A stretch of DNA of 64,000 bases, taken from NCBI RefSeq assembly GCF_003996855.1, contig NZ_NRQY01000001.1, positions 1,561,987-1,625,986 on the forward strand, written 5' to 3'. The notes under the pieces are model-generated. The model was not told the DNA's origin. It saw only the letters and a program-made list of their open reading frames with translations, and ran no database searches. Position 1 is the stretch's first letter, and the number at the start of each line of letters is the position of its first letter. This document shows positions 39,840 through 48,218 of this stretch, one piece after another. A program made the position numbers and the translations under genes. The DNA is from Morganella morganii. Its GTDB lineage: Bacteria; Pseudomonadota; Gammaproteobacteria; Enterobacterales; Enterobacteriaceae.

Positions 39840-40541
39840 TTACGGCTGCTTCGCCGCTTTTATCCACATACGCGAGCCGTTGAGTGCAACGCCCAGCAGA
39901 ATAATATATTCCAGTGACAGTGCGTATACCCCCTGAAGGGCATAAATGACAATACTGATGATATTGATGATCACCCACAGCAGCCAGTTTTCCACCAGTT
40001 TGCGGGTCATCAGGATCATTGCCGCCACAGACAGCACGGTCATGGCCGCATCCCAGAACGGGAAGGCATCCGGCAGCAGTACCGGCATTGCCAGATCAGC
40101 CCCTGCGACATTCAGCATACTGACCATACTCTGCGCCAGCCACGTAAAGACCGGGTCGATATAACGCACCAGCAGTAAAATCGCCGCCAGTGAGACCGCA
40201 GCAATCACGGCGGTCTGCCGCAGCGGCATCCAGCGGATTTTCAGCTCCGCTTCTGCTTTTTCATTTTGTCTGCTCCAGGCATACCAGCCGTAAATATTGG
40301 CCGCGAAAAAGAAAATTTGCAGCAGAAGATTAGCATAGAGCTGAATCTGAAAGAAAATCACCGCAAACAGTGTGACGTTAATCAGACCAAACAGATAATT
40401 GATTGTTTTTTCCAGGCTTGCCAGCCAGATGCATAACAATCCGGCGATCGCTCCCACAGCTTCAATCCAGGACAAAGCATAGGAACCCTCTTTCCAGTAA
40501 GGGATCACCACGAGAATATTATTGATATCAAAAAAGTCCAT
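39840..40541 (-). CDS. pnuC: Nicotinamide riboside transporter PnuC
   Basis: Facilitator for nicotinamide riboside in the inner membrane, feeding NAD salvage through NadR kinase. The 233-residue, seven-helix protein is very close to E. coli PnuC (SWIEAVGAIAGLLCIWLASLEKTINYLFGLINVTLFAVIFFQIQLYANLLLQ and the ENWLLWVIINIISIVIYALQGVYALSLEYIIL end). In E. coli it follows nadA. Here nadA is absent from the locus and pnuC has its own promoter region with a NadR-type operator. Confidence 0.94.
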   Translation of the reverse strand: MDFFDINNILVVIPYWKEGSYALSWIEAVGAIAGLLCIWLASLEKTINYLFGLINVTLFAVIFFQIQLYANLLLQIFFFAANIYGWYAWSRQNEKAEAELKIRWMPLRQTAVIAAVSLAAILLLVRYIDPVFTWLAQSMVSMLNVAGADLAMPVLLPDAFPFWDAAMTVLSVAAMILMTRKLVENWLLWVIINIISIVIYALQGVYALSLEYIILLGVALNGSRMWIKAAKQP

Positions 40542-40583
40542 TCCGTCACCTGTACCAAGTATGTTTGTTGTAATCCGGAGGAA

Positions 40584-40617
40584 ATTATCTGCCGCAGGTT
40601 CAATCTGCTGTATCTCA
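40584..40617 (-). other. THI-box-like motif in the pnuC leader, status uncertain
   Basis: On the reverse strand the leader reads TGAGATACA, then GAACCTG, then GATAAT at spacings like the core of a TPP riboswitch. The 5' GGGGTGC, the ACCC partner and the 3' GCGTAGGGA are missing or unrecognisable. It may be a degenerate riboswitch or a chance match. Confidence 0.25.
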
Positions 40618-40658
40618 CCCTGCTTTTTTTAGTGAAGCCATCCCATAGTAACAAAATT

Positions 40659-40676
40659 TGTTTAATATACTAAACA
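40659..40676. promoter_or_regulatory. NadR operator upstream of pnuC
   Basis: Perfect TGTTTA-ATATAC-TAAACA matches the enterobacterial NadR consensus TGTTTA-N6-TAAACA. It lies about 120 bases before pnuC in the divergent gap with the ANT(6)-like gene. NAD-bound NadR would repress pnuC. Confidence 0.88.
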
Positions 40677-40766
40677 TAATAACGTTTTTTTAACCTCAGC
40701 TCTCCCGCTGGTTTTGATTATGACGTACTATCTGGCCAGTTATTAATTATATGAATGAGATGTGAA

Positions 40767-41648
40767 ATGGAATCAATTGAGCAAATTATAAATAATATAA
40801 TCTCTTTTGCCCTATTAGATCCCCGGATTGATGCGGTCATTATCACAGGTTCTGTGGCGCGTCAGAACCAGGCAGACCGTTTTTCTGATATTAATGCCGA
40901 GTTAATCGGCAGCAACCATGATGATCTGCTTCAGGACAGCCGCTGGCTGAGCCGGTTTGGTGTGCCGCTGATTATCCGCAAGGAGATTTCACATGAAAAC
41001 GACGGTGTCCGCTGGCCATGTTGTCAGGTGTTGTATAAAAAAGGCCGTAAAGTCGATTTTGTGCTGGCGGGACGTGAACGTATTACACAGATGGCTGAAC
41101 ACGGGCTGGACATCATCTATCAGCGTGGTTATGCCGTTTTGCTGGATAAAACCGGTGTAACAGCCGGATTGCCGGCGTATGCCGATCCTGCCGCCGTACT
41201 CACCCCGCCGGATCAGCAGGCATTCCTGGCAAACTGGCAAAATTTCTGGCTGGAAGCCTCACAAGTACCGGTTTACTACCTGCGAAATGAAATCTGGACA
41301 GCCCGGCTGCGGGATACAGCCATGAAGCAGTGGCTGATCAGCCTGCTGGAATGGCATGTGTTGCTCCGCAGCGACGGTACACAGGATGTCTGGTACGCAG
41401 GGCGCCATCTGAGTACCTGGTTGCCACCGGGCCTGTACGGGCGTTTTATGGCGACACTGGATAACCGCGATCGTGCCTGTGCCGCACGGGCTCACATGGC
41501 GATGCTGACACTCTACCGTGATGTGGCACTCCGTGTTATTGATACACAAAAATTTGATGTCGATATAACGTTAGCAGATAAAATTATTGCACTGGTAACT
41601 GACCGGTTAAATGCAGATGATTTGCTGGCGCCGGGAAATGAACAATAA
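40767..41648 (+). CDS. ANT(6)-like streptomycin adenylyltransferase-family protein
   Basis: Nucleotidyltransferase of the aminoglycoside 6-adenylyltransferase family, 293 residues from ATG 40767 (an ATG four codons earlier at 40755 is possible). The strand TGSVARQNQADRFSDINAEL (from residue 27) matches the ANT(6) active-site motif, but the usual Asp-x-Asp is Asp41-x-Asn43, so one metal ligand is changed. A later KVDFVLAG supplies the third carboxylate. The C-terminal helical half (WQNFWLEASQVPVYYLRNEIWTARLRD, LLEWHVLL) is typical. Streptomycin resistance is possible but uncertain. It lies next to tRNA-Lys. Confidence 0.75.
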   Translation: MESIEQIINNIISFALLDPRIDAVIITGSVARQNQADRFSDINAELIGSNHDDLLQDSRWLSRFGVPLIIRKEISHENDGVRWPCCQVLYKKGRKVDFVLAGRERITQMAEHGLDIIYQRGYAVLLDKTGVTAGLPAYADPAAVLTPPDQQAFLANWQNFWLEASQVPVYYLRNEIWTARLRDTAMKQWLISLLEWHVLLRSDGTQDVWYAGRHLSTWLPPGLYGRFMATLDNRDRACAARAHMAMLTLYRDVALRVIDTQKFDVDITLADKIIALVTDRLNADDLLAPGNEQ

Positions 41649-41706
41649 CAGACAGGTGACCGCCGGTGTATACCGGGGAGAATAAAAATCAGAGGGAAAG
41701 ATGCGA

Positions 41707-41782
41707 TGGTGGGTCGTACAGGATTCGAACCTGTGACCAATTGATTAAAAGTCAACTGCTCTACCAACTGAGCTAACGACCC
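41707..41782 (-). tRNA. tRNA-Lys (anticodon UUU)
   Basis: The reverse strand gives a full 76-nt cloverleaf: acceptor GGGTCGT/ACGACCC, D-arm with AGCTCAGTTGGTAGAGC, anticodon loop CTTTTAA, GGTTCGAATCC T-arm and encoded CCA. E. coli has seven tRNA genes (Lys and Val) at this place upstream of nadA. Only one is present here. Confidence 0.97.
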
Positions 41783-41894
41783 GTACTCTCTATGCCAACG
41801 GCACGATATAATACTGATTTATCCGGCTGGTGCAACGATTTTTTCAAATTAACTTATTCAAACGCTTATAATTAACTCACTTAGCCCCGGTTTG

Positions 41895-41949
41895 GCAAAA
41901 AAACCGCCGGTCGGGGCTATACTCTGAGCAAAAAAATAAACCGGCGGTT
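41895..41949 (-). terminator. Terminator of the tolB-pal-cpoB operon
   Basis: On the reverse strand AACCGCCGGT (41949-41940) pairs with ACCGGCGGTT (41911-41902), followed by a T-run. The cpoB stop codon lies within the first arm. A competing stem TAGCCCCG/CGGGGCTA (41882-41919) overlaps it. Confidence 0.75.
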
Positions 41950-42724
41950 ATAAACCAGCCAGTTTTTTCTCAGCCAGTTTCGCACCGGCAGAGCCCGGAT
42001 ATTTTGCGACAACCTGCTGATAAATCGCTTTCGCTTTCGCTTTATCCCCTTTCTCCTGCATGATCAGCCCGACTTTATAGAAGGACTCTCCTGCTTTCTG
42101 GGATTTCGGCCAGTTTTTTACCACAGAAGCAAAATACGCCGCAGCGTCATCTTTTTTGCCTTTGTTATAATTCATCTGACCTAACCAGTAATTGGCATTA
42201 GGAAGATAACCGGATTTCGGATAGCTTTGGATAAAACTCTGAAATGCGCTGATTGCACCATCGTAATCTTTGGTGTTCATCGCCATGTTTACCGCGGCGT
42301 TATAGTCATCTTTCTCATTGCCATTACTTGCAGCAGGTGCGGAGGTGGCAGCAGTATCCGCAGAACCCGTATTACCGGATGCCGCGGATGTATTATCTGC
42401 TGATGCACTGCCGCCACCGGTGAGGGAATCCACCTGTGAGAAAAGTTCGCGTTGGCGTTCTGTCAACTGATTCAGCTGATACTGACTTTCCTGGATTTGC
42501 CCGCGCAGCATGTCGATATCGCGCTGGTTGTCCATGACTTGTTGCTGAAGTTGGGTTAATAGCTGACCATGAGCGTTAGAAATACGCTCGAGCTGCATGA
42601 GGCGGTCATCAGTGGAGCCTGAGCCGATATTGATGATGGGTGCCTGAGCAATAGCGGCCCAGGGGGCCGCTACACCTATCAATAACGACAGACTCACCAT
42701 CAGGCGTCTGAAGTTACTTTTCAT
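41948..42724 (-). CDS. cpoB: Cell division coordinator CpoB (YbgF)
   Basis: Periplasmic protein that links Tol-Pal constriction with PBP1B peptidoglycan synthesis. The 258-residue precursor has a signal peptide (LLIGVAAPWAAIAQA), a short trimerising coiled coil (LMQLERISNAHGQLLTQLQQQVMDNQRDIDML), a Ser/Ala/Thr-rich linker, and C-terminal TPR repeats (AVNMAMNTKDYDGAISAFQSFIQSYPKSGYLPNANYWLGQMNYNKG). It is last in the tol-pal cluster, ten bases after pal. Confidence 0.96.
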   Translation of the reverse strand: MKSNFRRLMVSLSLLIGVAAPWAAIAQAPIINIGSGSTDDRLMQLERISNAHGQLLTQLQQQVMDNQRDIDMLRGQIQESQYQLNQLTERQRELFSQVDSLTGGGSASADNTSAASGNTGSADTAATSAPAASNGNEKDDYNAAVNMAMNTKDYDGAISAFQSFIQSYPKSGYLPNANYWLGQMNYNKGKKDDAAAYFASVVKNWPKSQKAGESFYKVGLIMQEKGDKAKAKAIYQQVVAKYPGSAGAKLAEKKLAGL

Positions 42725-42733
42725 GTATATCTC

Positions 42734-43228
42734 TTAGTATACGATGACTGCACGACGGTTTTTAGCGTAGTCAGCTTCGGTGTGACCCAGAACTGCCGGC
42801 TTCTCTTTACCGTAAGAAACGATAGAGATTTGTTCACCGCTCACGCCTTTACCCTGCAGGTACATTTTCGCTGCGTTAGCACGACGCTCGCCCAGTGCGA
42901 TGTTGTACTCAGGAGTACCACGTTCGTCAGCATGACCTTCTACAGTCACTTTGTAAGACGGGTTGTTGCGCAGGAATGCAGCGTGTGTATCCAGCATTTG
43001 CTGGAATTCAGGAGAGATATCGTATTTGTCGAAACCGAAGTATACGATATTGTTGTTCTGAAGTTCCTGCAGCTGCTGGCGTGCCAGTTCTTCCGCAGAC
43101 ATACCAGTGTTTGCGCCATTGTCGACAGTGCCCGCATCAGTCTGGTCGTTTTTGTTAGAACTACATGCAGCAACAGCCAGAACAGGTAAAGCTAACATCA
43201 GCCCTTTAAGCACTTTGTTAAGTTGCAT
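42734..43228 (-). CDS. pal: Peptidoglycan-associated lipoprotein Pal
   Basis: Outer-membrane lipoprotein that binds peptidoglycan and, through TolB, the Tol machine during division. The start at 43228 (164 residues, [24 protein letters not shown]) gives a standard signal and lipobox LAVAAC. An extension to 43255 adds a charged N terminus that would spoil the signal. The OmpA-like domain shows [44 protein letters not shown] and [26 protein letters not shown]. Confidence 0.97.
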   Translation of the reverse strand: MQLNKVLKGLMLALPVLAVAACSSNKNDQTDAGTVDNGANTGMSAEELARQQLQELQNNNIVYFGFDKYDISPEFQQMLDTHAAFLRNNPSYKVTVEGHADERGTPEYNIALGERRANAAKMYLQGKGVSGEQISIVSYGKEKPAVLGHTEADYAKNRRAVIVY

Positions 43229-43273
43229 CTCTTTGATCCTTTTATAATTTGCCATACATATTTTTTTAATGCA

Positions 43274-44566
43274 TCACAGATACGGCGACCAGGCAGGGAA
43301 TTTTACCTGTCCGTCAGTCGCCGGAAGACGCGCTTTGAAACGCCCGTCGGTCGAAACCAGCTGCAATATAGTTCCCATACCTTGTGAGGAGCTATAAATA
43401 ACCATAGTGCCGTTAGGTGCGATACTTGGCGTTTCATCTAGGAACGTATCCGTTAAAATCTGGAAATTGTTCGCTACTAGATCTTGTTTGGCGATATGCT
43501 GTTTCCCGCCGCCTGAACTGACCATTACCAGGAAACTGCCGTCAGCACTGACGTCACCATTCTGGTTCTGAGTCCCATCCCACGTCAGGCGCTCAGGCGC
43601 ACCGCCATTAATCCCAACCTTATAGATCTGCGGACGACCAGCCTGATCAGACGTAAACGCTAACGTCTGGCTGTCCGGGAACCATGCAGGTTCGGTGTTA
43701 TTACTGCGACCATCTGTTATCTGACGCATCTGGCCTGAGCCGAGATCCATCACATACAGATTCAGACTACCGGTTTTTGATAACGCAAATGCCAGTTTGG
43801 TTCCGTCCGGTGAAAATGCCGGTGCACCATTGTGACGCGGGAATGAGGCAACCTGGCGTACCTGTCCGCTGGACAGATTCTGGATAACCAGGGCTGAACT
43901 TCCGCTCTCAAAAGTAACATAAGCCAGTTTCTCACCATCCGGTGACCATGCCGGAGACATCAGCGGCTCCGGTGAACGGTGAACGGTGAACTGGTTATAG
44001 CCGTCATAGTCAGACACACGCAGCTCGTGACGATAGTCACCGCTGTTCTTAACCACCACATAAGCGATCCGTGTGCGGAATGCACCACGAATACCGGTTA
44101 ATTTCTCAAAAACTTCATCACTCGCAGTGTGTGCTGCATAACGCAGCCATTGTTTAGTGACTTTAAACTGGTTCTGTGCAAGTACGCTGCCCGGTGCACC
44201 GGAGGTGTCCACCAGCTGATAGCTCACCAGATAGTTGCCGTCAGCACCCGGCTGAACCTGGCCGACAACAACAGCATCAATACCTAACGCCGTCCAGGAT
44301 TCAGGTACCACTTCAGATGCGGTACCCGGTAACTGCGGCATACGGTTAGGGTCGATAGGATTAAATTTTCCGCTGTTACGCAGGTCAGCCGCAATAATTG
44401 CGCCGACTTCTTCCGGTACAGTACCACCACCGGCGACCTGGAAAGGTACAACACCGATAGGACGTGCTGAATCAACACCCTGAGTAATCTCGATACGAAC
44501 TTCAGCCTGAGCAACTGCCGCCCACAGCATCAGAAAACCGAGCATGTATTTCACTGCCTGCTTCAT
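43274..44566 (-). CDS. tolB: Tol-Pal system beta-propeller protein TolB
   Basis: Periplasmic partner of Pal and TolA that keeps the outer membrane attached and helps constriction. The 430-residue precursor has a signal peptide ([14 protein letters not shown]), an N-terminal alpha/beta domain ([35 protein letters not shown]) and a six-bladed propeller with repeated [48 protein letters not shown] blocks. The mature N terminus ([18 protein letters not shown]) holds the TolA-box peptide. Confidence 0.98.
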   Translation of the reverse strand: MKQAVKYMLGFLMLWAAVAQAEVRIEITQGVDSARPIGVVPFQVAGGGTVPEEVGAIIAADLRNSGKFNPIDPNRMPQLPGTASEVVPESWTALGIDAVVVGQVQPGADGNYLVSYQLVDTSGAPGSVLAQNQFKVTKQWLRYAAHTASDEVFEKLTGIRGAFRTRIAYVVVKNSGDYRHELRVSDYDGYNQFTVHRSPEPLMSPAWSPDGEKLAYVTFESGSSALVIQNLSSGQVRQVASFPRHNGAPAFSPDGTKLAFALSKTGSLNLYVMDLGSGQMRQITDGRSNNTEPAWFPDSQTLAFTSDQAGRPQIYKVGINGGAPERLTWDGTQNQNGDVSADGSFLVMVSSGGGKQHIAKQDLVANNFQILTDTFLDETPSIAPNGTMVIYSSSQGMGTILQLVSTDGRFKARLPATDGQVKFPAWSPYL

Positions 44567-44712
44567 TCTCTCTCCCTCGTTGCGCCAATGCCCGCATCAA
44601 ACTCATATTTTAACAAACGTTCATAACCAAAACCAGATACTGCAACAAAAACCTGCTGTAACCTTAATATTTTTAGTTATAAACCGTACGCCACCGCAGA
44701 CTGAACACGTAC

Positions 44713-45813
44713 TTACTGCGGCTTAAAGTTAATCGTCGCATTCTTAAATGCGCGCCAGACAGCATCACTCGGCGGCGCAGGAATACGAGCCTGTTTCGCT
44801 GCGGCCAGTGCTGCCTGACATAATCCTTCATCACCCCCGGCTGACTCGGCACTGATCAGTGTGCCTTTGTTGGTGATATTAATTTTCAGCAAACATTCTT
44901 TACCGCGGTACATATCCGCATTATAGAATTTTGCCTGGATTGCTAACTGAACCTGTGCTTTGTAGCCGTCCATATCCGCGTCAGAATTTGTTCCGCTTTT
45001 CTTGCCACCGCCCTGACCGGCTGCGGATGCACCGCCGCTTTCTGTGCCCGGGGCGTTGGATGCCAGTCCGCCAAGGAGGTCATCCACTTCATTGGCCTGC
45101 TTTTTTGCTGCGACTTTGGCGGCTTTTTCTTTAGCCGCTTTTTCTTTGGCCGCTTTTTCGGCTTTAGCGGCTTCAGCTTTAGCGGCCTCTGCTTTAGCAG
45201 ATTCGGCTTTGGCTGCCTCTGCTTTAGCGGCTTTTTCCTGAGCCGCTTTTTCTGCTTTCGCTTTTTCTTCTTCAGCCGCTTTCTGTGCGGCGGCTTTTTC
45301 ATCAGCCTGTTTCTTCGCCAGCGCCTGTTCTTTTATGACTTTTTCTTTTTCAGCCTGAGCTTTGGCCGCAGCTTCTTCCGCCAGCTTCTGCTCTTCTTTA
45401 GCTTTCTTCACGGCTTCCTGAGCTTGTTTTTGCTGCTCTTCCGCCACTTTTTTCTGTTCTTCAACTTTTTGTTCAGTTTTCAGGCGCTCTTCTTCAATCG
45501 CTTTTAAGCGCTCCTGCTCACGCAGTTCTTTCTGACGTAATTCTTCTTCCTGCTGCTTCGCTTTTTTCTCACGCTGCGCCTGAGCCTGTTTCGCGTTTGC
45601 CTGTTGCTGTTGCTGCTGGTTAAAGTTCTCAACCATCGCGTTCGGATCAACCATAATGGCATCGATCACCTGACCGCCTTCACCGCCGCCGGTCAGACCT
45701 GATTTGGTTACAAACGATCCCCAGATCACAAGCGCAATCAGCAAAAGATGCAACACCACAGATGTGATGACAGAACGATTTAATTTATCTTTACGCTCTT
45801 TCAGCTTTCCCAC
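44713..45813 (-). CDS. tolA: Tol-Pal system protein TolA
   Basis: Inner-membrane protein that spans the periplasm and transmits TolQR-derived energy. The 366-residue protein has a short cytoplasmic N terminus, one membrane helix (SVITSVVLHLLLIALVIWGSF, with the SHLS-like face modified), a long Lys/Glu/Ala-rich helical domain with short tandem units such as AKAEAAKAE and EKAAKEKAAK, and a globular C-terminal domain with CLLKINITNKGTLISAESAGGDEGLCQAALAAAK. The repeats in domain II are prone to length variation between strains. Confidence 0.96.
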   Translation of the reverse strand: MGKLKERKDKLNRSVITSVVLHLLLIALVIWGSFVTKSGLTGGGEGGQVIDAIMVDPNAMVENFNQQQQQQANAKQAQAQREKKAKQQEEELRQKELREQERLKAIEEERLKTEQKVEEQKKVAEEQQKQAQEAVKKAKEEQKLAEEAAAKAQAEKEKVIKEQALAKKQADEKAAAQKAAEEEKAKAEKAAQEKAAKAEAAKAESAKAEAAKAEAAKAEKAAKEKAAKEKAAKVAAKKQANEVDDLLGGLASNAPGTESGGASAAGQGGGKKSGTNSDADMDGYKAQVQLAIQAKFYNADMYRGKECLLKINITNKGTLISAESAGGDEGLCQAALAAAKQARIPAPPSDAVWRAFKNATINFKPQ

Positions 45814-45859
45814 GCTTAATTCCCTAACCTTCTGAGTGAAAACATCTGCATAACAAACC

Positions 45860-46285
45860 TTACATCGGCTTCGTCATCAGGCCCACAGATTTCACTCCTG
45901 CCTGTTTCAGAATATTCAGGCCATTAATAATCTCTTCGTAAGGCACATCTTTAGCACCACCGACCAGGAAAACCGTCTTCGGATCTTCAGCCAGATACTG
46001 TTTTGCCGCAGCAATGATCTGCTCTTCCGGCAGCAGTTCCAGGCGGTCCTGCTTCACCACCAGGGTGTAGCGGCCGACACCGGAGACTTCCAGAATCACC
46101 GGCGGATTATCATTGGTGGAAACGGCCTGAGAATCGGAGGCATCCGGCAGATCCACTTCCACACTCTGACTGATGATCGGCGCTGTTGCCATGAAGATCA
46201 GCAGCAACACGAGTAACACGTCCAGTAAAGGAACGATGTTAATTTCGGATTTCAGCTCCCGCCGGCGTCCGCGATGACGTGCCAT
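45860..46285 (-). CDS. tolR: Tol-Pal system protein TolR
   Basis: ExbD-like inner-membrane component that with TolQ forms the proton channel energising TolA. 141 residues, one membrane helix with the essential Asp (LLDVLLVLLLIFMATAP), then a periplasmic domain with LPEEQIIAAAKQYLAEDPKTVFLVGGAKDVPYEEIINGLNILKQAGV. It lies 14 bases after tolQ. Confidence 0.97.
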   Translation of the reverse strand: MARHRGRRRELKSEINIVPLLDVLLVLLLIFMATAPIISQSVEVDLPDASDSQAVSTNDNPPVILEVSGVGRYTLVVKQDRLELLPEEQIIAAAKQYLAEDPKTVFLVGGAKDVPYEEIINGLNILKQAGVKSVGLMTKPM

Positions 46286-46299
46286 GATAATCTCCTGCC

Positions 46300-46986
46300 T
46301 TATTTCTTATCAGCAGTAGCAAAGGCCTGACGATGTAAAATCGCCAGAAATTCTTCGCTGAAGTTGTCGTAGTTCTGCTCTAATTTATTCACGCGCTGAT
46401 TAAGACGGTTGTATGCCATAACCGCAGGAATTGCCGCAAACAGACCGATTGCCGTTGCAATCAGTGCTTCCGCAATACCCGGCGCCACCATCTGTAACGT
46501 AGCCTGTTTTACCGCACCCAGTGCGATAAAGGCGTGCATGATCCCCCAGACGGTACCGAACAGACCGATATACGGGCTGATAGAACCGACAGTTCCGAGG
46601 AACGGAATATGGTTTTCCAGGCTTTCCATCTCACGGTTCATGGAAATGCGCATAGCACGCGCCGCACCGGTTTCCACCGCCTGCGGAGAGTGCACATTCG
46701 CCTGATGCAGGCGGGCAAATTCTTTAAAACCGGAGTAGAAAATCTGTTCTGTGCCGCTCAGTTCATCACGGCGCGCCTGGCTTTCTTTATACAGGCGGGA
46801 CAGTTCGATTCCTGACCAGAATTTGTCTTCAAACGCTTCTGCTTCACGGGTAGCCGCATTCAGGACTTTGGTGCGCTGAATAATAATAGCCCACGAGGCA
46901 ACAGAAAAGCCCAGCAATACCAGCATGATAAATTGCACGAGGTAACTTGCTTTCAGGAATAAATCCCAGATATTCATGTCAGTCAC
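46300..46986 (-). CDS. tolQ: Tol-Pal system protein TolQ
   Basis: ExbB/MotA-like inner-membrane proton-channel subunit. 228 residues with three membrane helices. The second and third ([28 protein letters not shown] and [22 protein letters not shown]) carry the channel residues. The start overlaps the ybgC stop (ATGA), so translation is coupled. Confidence 0.97.
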   Translation of the reverse strand: MTDMNIWDLFLKASYLVQFIMLVLLGFSVASWAIIIQRTKVLNAATREAEAFEDKFWSGIELSRLYKESQARRDELSGTEQIFYSGFKEFARLHQANVHSPQAVETGAARAMRISMNREMESLENHIPFLGTVGSISPYIGLFGTVWGIMHAFIALGAVKQATLQMVAPGIAEALIATAIGLFAAIPAVMAYNRLNQRVNKLEQNYDNFSEEFLAILHRQAFATADKK

Positions 46987-47375
46987 TGCTTAAACTCCGC
47001 GACAATAGACTCAGGAAGCGCTACCGGCTTCATTAAAGAAATATTCACGCAGGCGACCAGTACCTCTGCGCGACATAAAAGAGTTCCGTTTTTATGCATA
47101 AGTGTCTGCGTAAATGTCAGAGACGCACGACGGATGTCGGTGATCTCACTGCGTACCTCTAACAGATCGTCTAACCTTGCCGGATGGTGGTAATCGATAG
47201 TTAATTTGCGGACCACAAAGCCGAGCTGCTCTTCCAGCAGACGCTGCTGGTGAAAGCCCCGTTCCCGTAACATTTCGGTTCTGGCCCGCTCAAAAAAAGC
47301 CAGATACTGCCCGTGGTATACCACACCACCAGCATCGGTATCTTCGTAATAAACCCGTATTGGCCAACTGAACAT
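46983..47375 (-). CDS. ybgC: Acyl-CoA thioesterase YbgC, first gene of the tol-pal cluster
   Basis: Cytoplasmic 4HBT hot-dog fold thioesterase of 130 residues that hydrolyses short acyl-CoA/ACP substrates. The active-site helix start [28 protein letters not shown] is intact. The gene always heads the tol-pal operon in enterobacteria, and interaction with ACP and phospholipid enzymes has been reported. In E. coli it directly follows cydX-ybgE. Here 3.1 kb of accessory sequence intervenes. Confidence 0.95.
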   Translation of the reverse strand: MFSWPIRVYYEDTDAGGVVYHGQYLAFFERARTEMLRERGFHQQRLLEEQLGFVVRKLTIDYHHPARLDDLLEVRSEITDIRRASLTFTQTLMHKNGTLLCRAEVLVACVNISLMKPVALPESIVAEFKQ

Positions 47376-47540
47376 TGAATATCCCGCAACTTACCCTTAT
47401 CAGACAATATACTTTGCAAACTATACGTGAAGAGCAAACGTATTGAAAATGCTTAGTTCGTAAAGATAGGAAAAGCCCGTTTGTCCGCGCGCTAATCATA
47501 CTCGCCTTTATCCAACACGCAAGCCCCTGAAGGGGTCGGG

Positions 47541-47714
47541 ATGAAAAAATATTTTGTTACGTATTACAACACCTTAGAGGCGTTATTTTTTGCTCTGAAA
47601 GCTATCATTAAACACTTATTAAAAGACATTTTTCATCATGAACACGTAAAAATCCGGAATTATCCGGATTTTTGTGCTACCGATTTATTTACCGTGCAAT
47701 CTAACTTATTGTAA
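47541..47714 (+). CDS. Possible small protein gene (57 codons)
   Basis: Found by reading the + strand of the 435-base gap upstream of ybgC. ATG 47541 opens 57 codons (MKKYFVTYYNTLEALFFALK...) ending TAA at 47712-47714. AAGGGG lies 5 bases before the start, an ideal Shine-Dalgarno. It is also part of a small hairpin CCCC-TGAA-GGGG (47525-47536) that could hide it. Against it being real: a perfect terminator palindrome lies within the frame at 47648-47673, and there is no homologue I recognise. The product would be basic and partly amphipathic. The rest of the gap is AT-rich with no other feature. Confidence 0.3.
   Translation: MKKYFVTYYNTLEALFFALKAIIKHLLKDIFHHEHVKIRNYPDFCATDLFTVQSNLL
47648..47673. 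terminator. Bidirectional terminator downstream of the accessory module
   Basis: Perfect 10-bp arms AAAAATCCGG and CCGGATTTTT with a 6-base loop. On the reverse strand it would end the MFS / NTF2-like transcript 138 bases after its last stop. On the + strand it falls inside the possible small gene at 47541. Confidence 0.8.
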
Positions 47715-47810
47715 TTACATAAATTAAATCACCTTATTTTTATTTTATAAAAACAGGGTTTCCGTCCGCATTTACCGGCTGGAAAACCTGACTTTAGCTC
47801 GGCTGATATT

Positions 47811-48218
47811 TTATGCAGGCCGCGGTGTTTCATGCAAATAATGCCACCGCCAGTTACCGTTATCCCCCCGGCGCAGAATAACCAGTGAGCGCCGTGATGT
47901 GGTGCACCCGGCAAAGTACTGTGTCTCCTGATAACGGACTGATATTGTATTTTCTGTCAGGCTGACACACTGATAGTCCGCTGTCTCAATCGGAGCACCC
48001 TGCCTCTGACCCTGTATACGGGTAAACATTTCTGTCACCGCAGCAAGATCGATTACCGCCCCGCTGATCCCGGTCATGGAAAACTCAGGTGTGAAATGGG
48101 TCAGCAGCTCAGACAATGCAGCCTTCCCTTCAGCGCCGGGGACAGTAAATGTTTTAAAAATCAGGTCATGAACACGATGGATTTCGTCACAGGCCTGCTG
48201 AAACATACTATTAATCAC
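47811..48218 (-). CDS. SnoaL/NTF2-like small protein, unknown function
   Basis: 135 residues with the cone-shaped NTF2-like pattern: an N-terminal helix (FQQACDEIHRVHDLIFKTF), a phosphate-type cavity region and C-terminal beta strands (TISVRYQETQYFAGCTTSRRSLVILRRGDNGNWRWHYLHETPRP). Similar proteins include DUF4440 members with unknown substrates. The GTG start overlaps the MFS stop (GTGA). An ATG four codons in (48206) is an alternative. It is cotranscribed with the transporter gene and likely belongs to the same accessory module. Confidence 0.65.
   Translation of the reverse strand: MINSMFQQACDEIHRVHDLIFKTFTVPGAEGKAALSELLTHFTPEFSMTGISGAVIDLAAVTEMFTRIQGQRQGAPIETADYQCVSLTENTISVRYQETQYFAGCTTSRRSLVILRRGDNGNWRWHYLHETPRPA

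Noticed and set aside
40700..41800. Genomic island at tRNA-Lys
   Set aside because: No integrase and no visible repeat of the tRNA 3' end flanking the ANT(6)-like gene.
45121..45260. Short tandem repeats that might be a repeat array
   Set aside because: They encode the Ala/Lys/Glu helix of TolA and are protein-level repeats.
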